Part shown: positions 37,507 through 50,460 of the stretch, piece after piece
Layout: each line of letters begins with the position of its first letter
Position numbering within the stretch: position 1 is the first letter of the stretch
From: Capitella teleta
Lineage: Eukaryota; Annelida; Polychaeta; Capitellidae
Direction: 5' to 3'
NCBI GenBank assembly: GCA_000328365.1
Contig: KB309449.1
Coordinates: forward strand, 342,457 to 406,456
Length of the DNA: 64,000 nucleotides
Position numbers and translations under genes: made by a program
Notes under the pieces: generated by a model
What the model was told of the DNA's origin: nothing
The model's input: the letters and a program-made list of their open reading frames with translations, nothing else
Databases searched by the model: none

Positions 37507-39031
37507 CTTATATAACAGTGTCTCATATGACGTTCTAACCATGATATCAATGGTAGGGTGCGGTCTGGTTGTAGTGACTATTGTGCCGCACTTCATGACA
37601 TTACCCCTGCTGAGGTTACAGCTGCTATTAAAAAGCTCCGTCCGCATAAAGGGGACGCTAAATTTGTACTTTCGTCCAACCATCTCATTCACGGAGGACC
37701 TGCATTGTATAAGTACTTAGCCCATCTATTCAACCTCATGGTAAACCACAGCTATACCCCACCAAAGATGAATTTATCCACGTTGGTTTCTATTACAGAA
37801 TCACCCAAAAAATCTGCCAGTGACTCCTCTAATTACCGTGCGATTGCCCTTGAGAGTGTTTTTGCAAAAGTTTTTGACAAAATAATTATGACGAAATATG
37901 CTGGGAATTTAGTGACTTCTGATCTTCAATTTGGGTTCAAGGAAAAATCTTTAACCACTCAATGTACTTTTGTTTTAAATGAAATAGTCGATCTTTACAC
38001 TCGTAATAATTCCACATTACGAGTTAGACGCCTCTCAAGCATTTGATCGTGTTGAGTATTGTAAATTGTTTAAAGCTCTTGATGATTGAAATATATGTCC
38101 ACTTATAATTCGTTTCTTAATTTCTATGTACACTAATCAAACTTTGAGAGTTAAGTGAGGAAGTTCTTTCTCCAATCCTTTTAAGTGCAAAAATAGTGTT
38201 AAACAGGGAGGAGTTTTATCCCCGTTACTTTTTTGTCTTTATATGGATGTCCTTTTAAATAGATTGAGTCGATCAAACGTTGGTTGTCATTTTGGTGAGA
38301 ACTTTTGTGGAGCTCTTTGTTATGCGGACGATTTAACTCTCCTCGCTCCTAATGGAAGTACTATAGGTCCCAATTGTGCTCGAGAAATTATATCTCGAGG
38401 AAAGTCCAAACTAGTGACCTCAGCAAATCTTCTATTAGCTAGGTTTAGATTTTGTAGTTCGAGTGTTGTTGCACAGTTGTTTAATTCTTTTTGCACTTCT
38501 TTTTACGGTGCCGTTTTATGGCGTCTCGATTTACCGTCACTTAATGAATTCTATGTTGCCTGGCGGAAAATTGTCCGCAGGATTTGGAGGGTACATCCAC
38601 GTACTCATTGTAACATACTTCCTTATTTAATGAATTCTCCTGAAATTTCCCTTCAGTTATTATACCGGTTTAAAACTTTTAATTCCAGCTGTTCTGTCAG
38701 CAATAATAGACTTGTTCGGTCATTCATTCACTCTCTTCCCTTTAGTCGATCCTCTGTTGGTATTAATAGGCGAATCATGCTGAGTCAGTCAAATAAATTA
38801 CATGTATCACCACATCTAAAGACAATAATGCAACCGCAATGGGTATCAAAGAATTATGTAATATAACAGATAATATTTTGAGTATATCCAACGAATTCGA
38901 TAATACCGATGTTTTATTTTTAATTAATTCACTATGTATTAGTTGATTGTATAATTATCTTGAATTGATGCAAATCTGTATTTTGTTAAGTTTTTTTTTT
39001 TCTTTCTTTTTTTTTTCTAGTTTAGCACAGG

Positions 39032-39096
<65 letters not shown>

Positions 39097-39206
39097 GTCG
39101 TATAGCACAGCCTAGTTTCACATTTGGATTACTGTATGCACTTATATTTACCATAACCTTTACCTTTATCGTTTTTTTTTTTTTTTTTTTTTTCTTTATC
39201 CGTTCA
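37507..39206 (+). mobile_element. LINE (non-LTR retrotransposon), 5'-truncated, with reverse transcriptase
   Basis: Reverse transcriptase blocks occur in order: LRPHKGDAKF, SSNYRAIALESVFAKVFDKI (near 37830), QFGF (37927-37938), QGGVLSPLLF (from 38204) and the catalytic YADD in LCYADDLTLLAPN (38321-38332), then a C-terminal region AWRKIVRRIWRVHPRTH and RFKTFNSSCSVSNNRLVRSF ending at 38866. The fold and spacing fit a jockey/CR1-group LINE; I cannot fix the clade. The endonuclease and 5' end are absent. It is dead: compared with its inverted copies it has an 8-base deletion near 38020 that shifts the frame and two in-frame stops before 38160, and the segment just after YADD looks shortened. 38870-39206 is the 3' UTR, with a TC tract and a (ATT)n tail; part of it recurs at 6371-6592. 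Confidence 0.82.
39033..39092 (+). repeat. (TC)n microsatellite inside the LINE 3' UTR
   Basis: About 30 TC units with one TTT interruption. In the related 3'-UTR fragment at 6.5 kb the same site has only CTCTCTCTCAC, so the array expanded in this copy. Confidence 0.9.
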
Positions 39207-40177
<971 letters not shown>

Positions 40178-40214
40178 GCCTCTTGGGGTGTGCCCGGCAC
40201 TGTAATGTCTTGTA
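40178..40214. repeat. 90-bp repeat R, copy 1 (cut by the gap)
   Basis: The first 37 bases of a repeat starting GCCTCTTGGGGTGTGCCCGG, complete at 41124-41213 and 43994-44083. The assembly gap removes the rest. Confidence 0.85.
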
Positions 40215-40264
40215 NNNNNNNNNNNNNNNNNNNNNNNNNNNNNNNNNNNNNNNNNNNNNNNNNN
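40215..40264. other. Assembly gap (50 N)
   Basis: Fifty N lie between two nearly identical approximately 1-kb blocks. The gap sits where a tandem duplication or a haplotype switch would confuse an assembler. Confidence 0.98.
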
Positions 40265-41123
<859 letters not shown>

Positions 41124-41213
41124 GCCTCTTGGGGTGTGCCCGGCACTGTAATGTCTTGTATATAATTGTCATTTTGAATGCCTCTCGCCAAATGAAATAT
41201 CAATCAATCTGGA
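41124..41213. repeat. 90-bp repeat R, copy 2
   Basis: Runs from GCCTCTTGGGGTGTGCCCGG to ATATCAATCAATCTGGA. It differs from the copy at 43994-44083 at three positions only. The ATCAATCAATC end looks like a LINE-style microsatellite tail, but the family is unknown. It lies directly against the left edge of the Ty3/gypsy fossil. Confidence 0.85.
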
Positions 41214-43639
41214 TGCAATCGTAGAGCACTGCACTGGCGTGGTTGCAATTGCGGACGACATCGTGGTGTATGAAAGATATGAAGAGGAACATGATAGGAA
41301 CTTGACCCGTCTTATGCAGATCAGCCAGAAATCTGGGCTGACATTCAACAGCAAGAAATGTGACATCAAACAGAGGCAGATCACATTCTTCGGACAAGTA
41401 TACACCAACAGCGGCGCACAGCCTGATCCAAAGAAAGTTGAAGACATCCACAATATGCCATCGCCCATGACGAAAGAGGAGCTGCAGAAATTCCTTATAA
41501 AAGGACTGTCAGCTGCAGCAAAACCGGTGAGAGTCCTCCTCCGCAAAGATGTACCTTTTGAATGGTCCGAGGATCATGAGCATTACTTCCAAGCACTGAA
41601 AACACTCATCTCAGCAGACGCACTACTGAAGTACTATGACACAGATGCTCCAACTTACCTGATGGTCGATGCTAGTCTTAGAGGACTAGGTGCAGCACTC
41701 CTGCAACCAGACAAAGAACCAGATGGGCATAGAAAGACTCTCTGCCCAGTAGCATACGCAAGCAAGGCACTCACCTCAGGAGTGAAGAAGATTGCAACAT
41801 TGAGAGAGAGATGTTAGCAGCAAGGTTTGGAGCAAAGCGATTCCATACTTACCTATGCAACAGACCCTTTACAATTCTATCTATCAAGAAGCCACTACAC
41901 GCGGCTCCACCTCGCTTACAGTCCCTCATCCTTGACCTTGAAGGATACGACTACACAATAAAATACATCCCAGCAGAAGATATTGCCCTAGCTAACATAT
42001 TGACTACCAAACCCGCGCAACCAGGAGGACACCAAGCCGTATGTCAAAGTTGTCGCAGTGCTCAAGTTCAGCACCACCAGAACGCAGTCACTGAAAGAAG
42101 AGACACAGAAGGATCTTGTCTTAAACACTCTCAAGGAGGTGATCCACATTGGATGGCCAAACATCATAAAGGAGCTACCAACAGACTTGAGATGCTTCTG
42201 GACAATTCACGATGAGCTGAGCGTTGAAGATGGAATCATCATGAAAGGAGAAAGGATCTTCATACCAACAACCATGCGAGAAGAAATTTTGAGGAACCTA
42301 CACATGCAGGACACCTTGGAATTACCAAAACCAGACTGCGGGCAAGAAGAGGTGTATATTGGCTAAAGATAAACGACGATATTGAAGAACTTTGCAAGAG
42401 ATGCGAGATCTGCATCGAGAACCAGAAGAAACAACAACGGGAACCGCTCCAGCAAACTGAGATACCTAAAGGCCCGTGGAAGGTGTTAGGAACCGACCTT
42501 TTCCAAATTGGCTCTCAACAATACCTGTTCCTAGTGGACTACTTCTCGAAATTCTTTATTGGTGAAGCCCTGCCACCGACAGCACCATCAACTGTTGTGA
42601 CCAACATCATTGCTAAGTACTGTGGCATGTTTGGCATTCCAGAAAAGATACGATCAGACAATGGTCCACACTTTGTTGGAAACGCATTCCAGAAGTCCGT
42701 TGCATAATGGGAAATTGAACATGTAACCTCTGACCCACTGTATGCCAGATCAAATGGATTTAGTAAAAAGACCGTCGGAACCGTCAAGTCCATCATTGAG
42801 AAGTCAACTGCTGCTGGAGAGGACATCCATCTTGCTCTTCTGAGATAGAGAACAACGCCTATATCAGATAGTGTTAACAGCCTATCACAAGTGATGTTTG
42901 ATCGACCTGTCATGGACACCCTCCCATCGCGGCACCACTACACATCCAGCCAGAAGGAAGGACTCCTGAACCATTTGTCCAAGGCGCAAGCACAGCAGAA
43001 GCAGTGGCATGACCGCCAGTGCAAGGAGCTACCGTCCTTATACCGTCAGCAAAGAGTCACCGTCGCGAACCAACAAACCGGTTTATGGGAGCCAGCAACG
43101 GTGATTGAGAGATTGTCTGACAGAAGCTACCTGCTCGAAAGAAATGGCAGGGAAATAAGAAGAAACAGGTCGCACACCAGAGAAGCACCAACTTACCAGT
43201 TATAACTCCACAACCCAGAATCACCCAGGCATCCCTCACCACACCACCGCAAAGTCCAACAACCACACCACCACAGACCCACACACCAACCACTTCATCA
43301 CCCACACCTATACGCACACCAGTACAGCAAGTGCACAGAAAATCAGCACTGAAACCACCGAACACACACAAAACACAGCCCAAACATGTACACTTCAACA
43401 CCACACCCTATGTTACACAACACGGCCGAACCGTCAGGAGGCCCAAACCTTTTGAATAGAGTAAGTCTCATGGTTGTCATAGTTTGTCATGATTGTCATT
43501 TTGTTTTGTCATTTTTTTATTTTTTATTTTAAGAAACGGGGATGTCATATCCGTCAAGTTGTGCGTTATGTTCTCTGCTTATATCTGTCAAGATGGCACT
43601 TTGTTCATGAATAAACTTTATTGAGTCCTGGATACAACA
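41211..43639 (+). mobile_element. Ty3/gypsy LTR retrotransposon fossil, 3' part
   Basis: A broken Ty3/gypsy-like element in the + orientation. Recognisable parts in order: the end of the reverse transcriptase (VAIADDIVVYE, the gypsy form of the catalytic block) from about 41240; RNase H (MVDASLRGLGAALLQ near 41660 and RFHTYLCNRPFTILS near 41835); the zinc-binding integrase N-terminus (CKRCEIC near 42395); the integrase core (GTDLFQIG, LVDYFSKF, IRSDNGPHFVGNAF, 42490-42700); the integrase C-terminal region (42890-43205); a Pro/Thr-rich tail to about 43450; and a 3' LTR. Gag, protease, most of the reverse transcriptase and the 5' LTR are absent. It is truncated and carries several breaks, so it is inactive; the still readable protein suggests moderate rather than ancient age. 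Clade not assigned. Confidence 0.85.
43543..43639 (+). repeat. Probable 3' LTR of the Ty3/gypsy fossil (short, 97 bp)
   Basis: A purine-rich primer-like stretch AAGAAACGGGGA precedes TGTCATATCC (43543); the far end is GGATACAACA (43630-43639). These are near-perfect inverted ends of the TG...CA type. An AATAAA signal lies inside at about 43610. No second LTR is present to confirm the ends by alignment. Confidence 0.6.
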
Positions 43640-43993
43640 ATTGCGAAGACAGATTAGCCCCTGAACAAGCATTACGGAATGTCATCTTTGGTATGGTGCT
43701 TCAATACAAACTCTCTGTTTTGATTTTAGGAGATAAACATTGCTACTGTCACAACAATAACACTCTCAAACAAAACAATAGTACGAGAGCGTTGCCTTAA
43801 TTATGCGTTCCATGAAGCATATTCACGGTCCGGGGCCTTGTTTGCCGTTGGTTGTTGTTGTTGCTTTGTATTTGTTTTTTTTTTGTTTTTTTTTTTTCTT
43901 CCTGCTTTTTTTTTTTTTTTTTTTTTTTTCAAAAATATTGTTATTGTTGTGGATGGAGCACCCCCGCCCCCCGCCCTCCTCCCATAGGATTCC
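43640..43993. other. Linker with poly(T) tract
   Basis: Apart from a T-rich low-complexity block at 43871-43929 and a short C-rich stretch near 43962-43980, nothing is recognised. Confidence 0.6.
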
Positions 43994-44083
43994 GCCTCTT
44001 GGGGTATGCCCGGCACTGTAATGCCTTGTATATAATTGTCATTTTGAATGCCTCTTGCCAAATGAAATATCAATCAATCTGGA
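43994..44083. repeat. 90-bp repeat R, copy 3
   Basis: Same length and same end points as the copy at 41124-41213, in the same orientation, so the two copies bracket the Ty3/gypsy fossil. Both end ...CAATCTGGA and then diverge. Confidence 0.88.
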
Positions 44084-44824
44084 ATTTTCTCCCGGTTTAC
44101 AAATCTGCGTCCAAGAGTCCTTTTTTTCCCGATGAGATCTCGTTCCACCTCATCAGCCAGGTTAAGACAATGCAGCACGCGCGGCTTAATCGAATGACGC
44201 CATCTTTTGACGATATCCAGTAATTCAGGAGGCACGAGAAAGCCTTGAATTGCAGGCAAATAGCGTTCTCATTTACCGCATTCGCTGTCCGGATATCCGT
44301 TCGGCGTTTCGACTGGGCATTAGCAGTAAATGGAGCTTTTTTCCAGCCCTACCAAAATAAAATATATTGATGCATGCAAACCTCAATCCGACTTGTAACA
44401 TAACTGATGACTTCACTGACCGCTATACACTGAGGGGCCAAATGTCATACGAGGCTTCCATAATCGAAATTTCTTTCCTCGATTAGTAGAGATGGATGTC
44501 GGCGATGTTTGCCGAGAAGACCACAGTTTATGTTTCTCCATTTTTCACAGTTACAAATAGGGAGACTCGTATTTGTCTTCCTCGTTAGCTCAGGCAGTGC
44601 AACGTATGGGAACAGGGTAAAGGCTACCGTATCTATAATCTCTCTTACATGTTCCTCCGTGTTAATTAAACTTTGAGAAAGATACAAGTTCACAAGACCG
44701 AATTAATTATTTCTATTTGTTATTTCTGGCATACCTCATTATTGAGCATTTGATCACGAAGCATTGGGTAGCGATGATAGCAAAGAAAATCAAAGATGAA
44801 GAAGAAATGCATATAATATTATTA
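44084..44824. other. Unannotated stretch
   Basis: No supported feature seen. Confidence 0.5.
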
Positions 44825-45692
44825 CAGTAAAACCTCGATATATCGACGTCCGTCCCTCGAATGTCTCCCTGTGTCGAAGTGTTTTCAAAGTCCCGACGAT
44901 TCTCCTATACTTTACTATTAGCATTAACATCCGTCCCTCGAACGTTTCATTCTCGAATTTATCCTTGTGTCGATGTCTTTTCTGTGTCCCCGAGACATAC
45001 TTTCGATCTGTAGCTCGAAGTCGAAATATTCGATGAGCATATTTCTCAGTTTGGTAACTTCAAAGAGAGAGAGAGATAGCCAGTAGTTTACAAAGCATCA
45101 GACATCTCGCCCCACAAAGCAGTCGGCAGCTTTTATCTCTCCTCTGTTTACGCCGCTACAAGAGCTTTGATTGGGTGACTCCAAAGATCAATGGACCGTG
45201 GATTTCAACTAAGCTATAAGGCATTGTTGTTGGTGTATTTGTGATGATCTTTAATGCATGACCGACAAAAGACCGCGACCAGAGTTGGGCTGACTCCTAA
45301 AATCAATAGACCGTGGATATCGACTAAGGCATTGTTGTTGGTGTGCTTGTGATGATATTTAATGAATTGCCGACAAAAGACCGCGCGCATTCGAAGCTAG
45401 AGTTAATTAAAGAAATCCAGCCTTAGATCTACACGTTGATGAATATTTGTTAATTAAAAGTTTTAATCTCAATTTCTCCTAATCATTTCTTTGGTCCAGA
45501 TTTATCGTAAGTCATGAGATCACCGTTCATAGTTTACGAGTTCATAACGCATGCAGTTAATCATAACGTCAGAGCACGGTTTGAAATCATAACGGTCATA
45601 TCATATAAGGGCCTCGATCTGTCCGTCGAAGTATCCTTGAGTCGAAGTATTTGAGCTAACCCCACGAACTTCGACACATCGAGGTTTTACTG
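44825..45692. mobile_element. Complete pogo/Tigger-type MITE, 868 bp
   Basis: The element starts CAGTAAAACCTCGATATATC and, read from the other end, starts CAGTAAAACCTCGATGTGTC, giving terminal inverted repeats of about 22 bp with two mismatches. It is flanked by TA on both sides (44823-44824 and 45693-45694), the target-site duplication of the Tc1/mariner-pogo superfamily, and the CAGT..AACCTC terminus is typical of pogo/Tigger. Subterminal TCGAAGT and CCTCGAA words recur near both ends, as expected for transposase binding sites. There is no transposase frame, so it would depend on an autonomous relative. A tandem duplication lies inside. Confidence 0.85.
45171..45388 (+). repeat. Two-copy tandem duplication inside the MITE (about 105 bp each)
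   Basis: Unit one (45171-45280) and unit two (45285-45388) share GGACCGTGGAT, AAGGCATTGTTGTTGGTGT and CCGACAAAAGACCGCG in the same order, with about a dozen differences. The duplication is internal to the transposon and older than very recent. Confidence 0.85.
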
Positions 45693-45694
45693 TA

Positions 45695-47379
45695 TATCCA
45701 TCGCAGGTACGCATGACCTTTGGTCAAGAGCTGACAGCAGTGTCCACTGCTCCGTTCAATGCATCAATGAGAACACAGTCTGTATTGTATTGTCCATTAT
45801 TTACAATTCACGGTATCCTGTGGCATCCAATTCCTCATATTAGGTGCTAAGTGAACTATGTTCTGTTTCGTTACTTAATTGTATTCTGCGGTAGTTTGCT
45901 GATTTCTGTTGCAAATGGCATCATCGTGCGGAAATGTTTTTATTTTTTTATTTCTACAATTTGTAGACAGTAATACAAGCAACGAATATCACATTGCATA
46001 ATGCCCTGGATGCAAATCCCTACATACGCACACATAATAAATGGGTTATAATTGTTAGTCCAGCTTGAGACAAATTACTAATCCAGTCACGAGTTTTGAG
46101 GGATTTCATGGTCTGCAGGCGCCTCAAAGGAAAGTCTTGTATCGTGATGGATCGACTTACAAGGAACAATGCGGTACTCGTATGCATGATTGTTGTTCAA
46201 AGAATTTAAAACAGAACAATGGGCAATTGAATGTGTTTAAGTTAGTGCCACGCACGATTCTATGTGTCCATTTTAAAATCATGATATCCCGATGCTTTTA
46301 ACGATACTTTTGAATTACGAGTCCAGTAGTTTGATCAGTGAACGCACTTTCATGCCACTTCCGCCATTATGAAGTCATTGATCATGTATGTGGTATGATG
46401 GCAGAGGCCGAAACTCGAAGCTGGCTCCATAATAATTGTCTTACTCGTATAACCACTTATTGTGAAAGCCACGAGGCACCCTAGGATAGTTTTATCCCGC
46501 ATACTCTTCTCCATTGGCACAGTTTTGAGCAGCGTCTCGTATTTGGAGGATGGAATTACAACGATGTGAATGAGCACCTCCAGCTCACGACACGTGACAA
46601 CGCACAACGGCACGGAAAACGTCTTTACTATAATTATATCATCATCATCATCATCATTATCGTCATCATTTAATACGAGAGATTCTACAATTATGAAAAA
46701 AAGAAAAAAAGGGAAAATAATGTAAATAAACAAATACAAAATGAGGAAACAATCACTGAATCATGAGGTGCAAATTTCGCAAAACATAATGTAGAAGATC
46801 AAACATGCACCACAGTATATTTCGCGGCCATGAATTTGCAATATTTCAATTATTATTTTTTGCAACCACTCGGACGCCAGTTCTGATACCGGGTTTCCAA
46901 TTGGACGTTCCTAACATACCACAATCTATGTTAATTTTCAATAAATGAAACCTGTTGAAAGGCAAGTTACTATCAATTTTGAGCATGTTCTCCAAACTAA
47001 AACCCTGATAAATATAGGGAATAAAATTATTTTGTCTGTGATTTGGCAAAAAAGAATGATTCACAGAGGCATTTCCGCCACGCAGTGGAGAGAGAACGCA
47101 AACAAGAGAGATCCCAGAGATGAGAGATCCCAGAGTGGAGAGATCCCAGAGAGGAGACCCGAAGAACCTAGTGCTGAAACGCAGCACCTTGAGGTTTGAT
47201 TGAGGCTTCTATTCTGTTTTTCCTTGTAACAGCGACGGGTATAGCATCGTTAAAAGCCTGACACCTTCCATTATTGATCTATTATTGTACGCTATATGCT
47301 CGAGTGTTACTGTGACCTGTGACCTGGTCGGCGTCCACAAATCACCTCGGCTGACTTGAAGCCACCCGTACAGCCTTAT
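45695..47379. other. Unannotated stretch with a short (ATC)n array
   Basis: A (ATC)n microsatellite lies at 46638-46668, and the minus-strand poly-Asp frame over it is an artefact. A short repeat of GAGATCCCAGAG words lies at 47107-47157. No gene is supported. Confidence 0.5.
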
Positions 47380-47392
47380 CTGATCCCACCTG

Positions 47393-47695
47393 AGTGAGTG
47401 AGTGATGGGGTTTTACGGCTCCACTCAACCCATTCGGGTGATACGGGCGCCAGAACAGAAGGCCTGGGACCGGGGTTTCCCCCTACTCTTATCGATAAAT
47501 CCCAAGGGTTCTTTATCTTGCATACCACCATAGACAGTAGTACACAGCGCCAGGCCTTGTTACGCATTTGGGCAGCACTACAGAGTCACCGAAGAATTAC
47601 AATTATAACGAATTACAATTATAATTCACAATCATAACGCACTTGGCCTGATCGGGTTTCGAATCAGGGACCTCGACACCCACGGTCGGCATAGG
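47393..47695 (-). mobile_element. SINE family A, 5'-truncated copy with 13-bp TSD
   Basis: This is the reverse complement of most of the SINE: tail (ACTC)n, 3' end, the full body (AAGAACCCTTGGGATTT-type core) and the head up to CCGACCGTGGGTG. Perfect 13-bp duplications CTGATCCCACCTG at 47380-47392 and 47696-47708 set both boundaries. The first 45 or so bases of the head are missing, so the A box was never copied, and the B box is mutated (GATTCGAAACC). Such a copy is dead on arrival for Pol III. A duplicated ATTACAATTATAA stretch lies at the head-body junction. Confidence 0.85.
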
Positions 47696-48479
47696 CTGAT
47701 CCCACCTGCTTCGCCCAGAGGACCACCTAACTTGTTTATCAATGCTTGGTAAAGCCCTTCACAAAACATGCCCCACTAATTGGCACCCGGAAGACAAACC
47801 AAGCTGCAATGCGAAGTAAAACTTTAAAGGGTGTCTTCGTTCCTTGTCAGCTGATCTCGACAGCTGATTTTTACACAATGGGTGCCTTGCATGTTCTTTT
47901 GAGCCCCCTGTCTGAATTAAGTTGTCTCTGTTGCATTCTCTCTGATGTTGAGTTCTACTAACTTGTTTATCTGCATCAGCGATCTCACTATTATATTTAA
48001 TTCATTGCTTTTTAGGTCATCACAGATTTGCAATGGTGGCGTTGGATGTTGGGTGGATGGCTTAGAACCCAGAGTCAGGATGTATCTTCTCCACACGGAT
48101 TCCCCAAGAGCCCCATTCAGTTCGCAAGATCCAATGATCCCGTTGCGCCAGTCACGGAATGAAAAGGTGAGATAAGAATTTTTGAAGTCACAGTCCTCCA
48201 ATCAGCTCCGCAACATTAGAACGGCAAACTCTATTTGGGGCTGAAAACCAGAACCCAGGGATACTGAGCGAGCATCATTGGCGCCTATGCCAGGCATTTG
48301 GTGAAATTAAAAAAGTGTCAACTAAAAAAGATGGTTTGGCTCAAAGCAAGCTAATTCGTCTACTTCATGAGACTATATCCGTTAAAATTACAACTTAATT
48401 TTCACAGCGAACGCTACTTTTGTTATAGGACATGGATCAGAGACGCAGAGAGAAAGAGAGAGGGGGGCAGGGGGAGGTG

Positions 48480-48514
48480 GTGTGCGTGTGTGTGTGTGTG
48501 TGTGTGTGCGTGTG
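48480..48514 (+). repeat. (GT)n microsatellite
   Basis: About fifteen GT units with GC interruptions, followed by G-rich sequence. Confidence 0.85.
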
Positions 48515-49388
48515 GGGGGAGGGGGTAGTGGTATCCGTCAAAATTGTAATTCACATGCACACATGCACACATGTGACCTTAATTGGGACGGAGTTGTGAT
48601 TATCTTTTTTTTTTTACATATATTTTTGTATTTTTCAAAACTTCTTGAATCATCGTATGATCAGGTTGCTGAGGTTGTCAAGCGCTTGTTGTTCAGGTGC
48701 TCAGCTCGTATTTCATGAACCGGTAGTGCATTAGTCGGATAGGAAATGCGGACATCCTAAGCCTCCTGTGATCCCGATTTGAGGCCAGGAAGAGTCAGCA
48801 GACGGGCTTCAATGTAGTTACTAAAAATTCAAAAATGAAATATATTCCCGCAAATATGCAGAGCGGGCCTAAGGTAGTCGATCTAATTTATGTTTATAGA
48901 TTATAATGGATGGTTTCAATTATAAGTGACCGATTGTTAAACAAGTAACTATCGGATGAATTGATTAACTTTTTTTGCATCCATTTGATAAATATTAGAA
49001 CAGATCTCATTTGCATGCGTGGGTTCTCCATCGAGATATAAGATATCCAGGTATCTCGAGACGCATTGGAAGGTGCAATGAGCCATTTGAAAGCGATTCC
49101 CTGTTTACGATTAACAGAAAGTGATCTTGCAGACAGTTTACTTAGAAATAGCGCACTAATATGGCCTCGCAGTAGATGGAAGACCATCGGTGCAATTGAC
49201 AGCTAGCATCATTCACTGCTCGAGTTTTCATGCATAGGTACTATAACTTTTTCAAGGGTTAGCTCTTGCCACCAAGCATTGGTTTGGAGACAAATAGATG
49301 GAAGTCATTTTTGATCGAATACTCTCGATTTTGGCCCACTTGTATCAATCTTCTTATTGCCGAAATAACAGATTAAGTCTAATGCCCG

Positions 49389-49437
49389 ATATAACAACAA
49401 ATTTACGAAATAATGTTATGTAAATCTGTTGTTATAT
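49389..49437. repeat. Short perfect-looking inverted repeat (hairpin)
   Basis: ATATAACAACAAATTTAC (49389-49406) is followed after 13 bases by GTAAATCTGTTGTTATAT (49420-49437), its reverse complement with one mismatch. It has no T-run that would suggest a terminator, and its role is unknown. Confidence 0.8.
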
Positions 49438-50410
49438 TATACTCTCTCATTTATCCTTCTAGCCCAAATTAATAATTACATGATATATTTTTTTATTGTA
49501 CAAAAGAGCGCATATTTACTTAATTTAGTGACTCTAATTCGCCTGCTAAATTCTTCTTGGTTGATAATGGCTGCAAGGCTGCGATAGTAAATTAGTAGCG
49601 GATCAACACAAACGATTTGGCTTCGTGGAGCTAAATAATTAATATCTTTAGTTATAGGGTTAATCACTGATCAAAAGACGTTTGAATCGATTGATTTTTA
49701 CTTAATTTAACCATAAAACAAATGCAAAACAAAATGTAATTCATATGCAACACAGGAGGAGACATCATTACGAAGAGACCGAGATTTACGTTATGATAAT
49801 CATGTTTAAGTTTTCCATTTTTCCATTCGTTTAAGTGTGTGTTACAAGTATTGCAGTAAAATTAAGCAAATTATTTTTCCAATATTTAATGAAATTGCGA
49901 GTGCATAGATCGCCGATTTCTGTACCTTAGGGCTTATATGCTGTGGTTGTTATGACGTCATATTCCCCCAAAGGACTGGAATAAGAAACTCTAATGTGAA
50001 CATTTTTCAATTTGAAATTAGCTTTTTGAAGCTGCGCATGGCTAAAAACGACAATATATCTGATGTCTAGTACCCGAACCAAGGCCTTGAATTTCCTTGT
50101 TCGCTTCTTTTGACCTTTAAAGCTGTGGCTTTTTGACGTGTGTTTGGCTATAAAACTACACAAAATTATCATATTTAGAAATACATGTATGCTGCATTTG
50201 AGAATGCTTTCATTATCTATGATTCCTGGTAGATTAATGTCTTTCAACATTTTTATGACAAGAATTAGCCAAGGGAATTTCAATCAAAAGAAGTCCTTGG
50301 ATACAAACAGATAAAAGGAGATTTTCAATACAAGTCCATGCCCCATGTGGAAGCTTAAAAATATGGATTACATCTCCATCACATTTGCAAAAGATGACCA
50401 GATAATTGAG

Positions 50411-50460
50411 ATAGGATAGGATAGGATAGGATAGGATAGGATAGGATAGGATAGGATAGG
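50411..50460 (+). repeat. (ATAGG)10 microsatellite
   Basis: Ten perfect ATAGG units. Confidence 0.95.

Larger units (their letters stand above)
47709..50410. other. Unannotated stretch
   Basis: No gene is supported. It contains a GT-rich microsatellite (48480-48514), a 18-bp-arm hairpin (49389-49437) and a TGACGTCA palindrome (49953-49960). Confidence 0.45.

Noticed and set aside
37369-37692. Minus-strand frame overlapping the LINE start
   Set aside because: It is the shadow of the sense LINE coding region.
41124-44083. The 90-bp R repeats as LTRs of the Ty3/gypsy fossil
   Set aside because: They lack TG...CA ends, the left copy abuts internal reverse-transcriptase sequence, and a better LTR candidate lies at 43543-43639.
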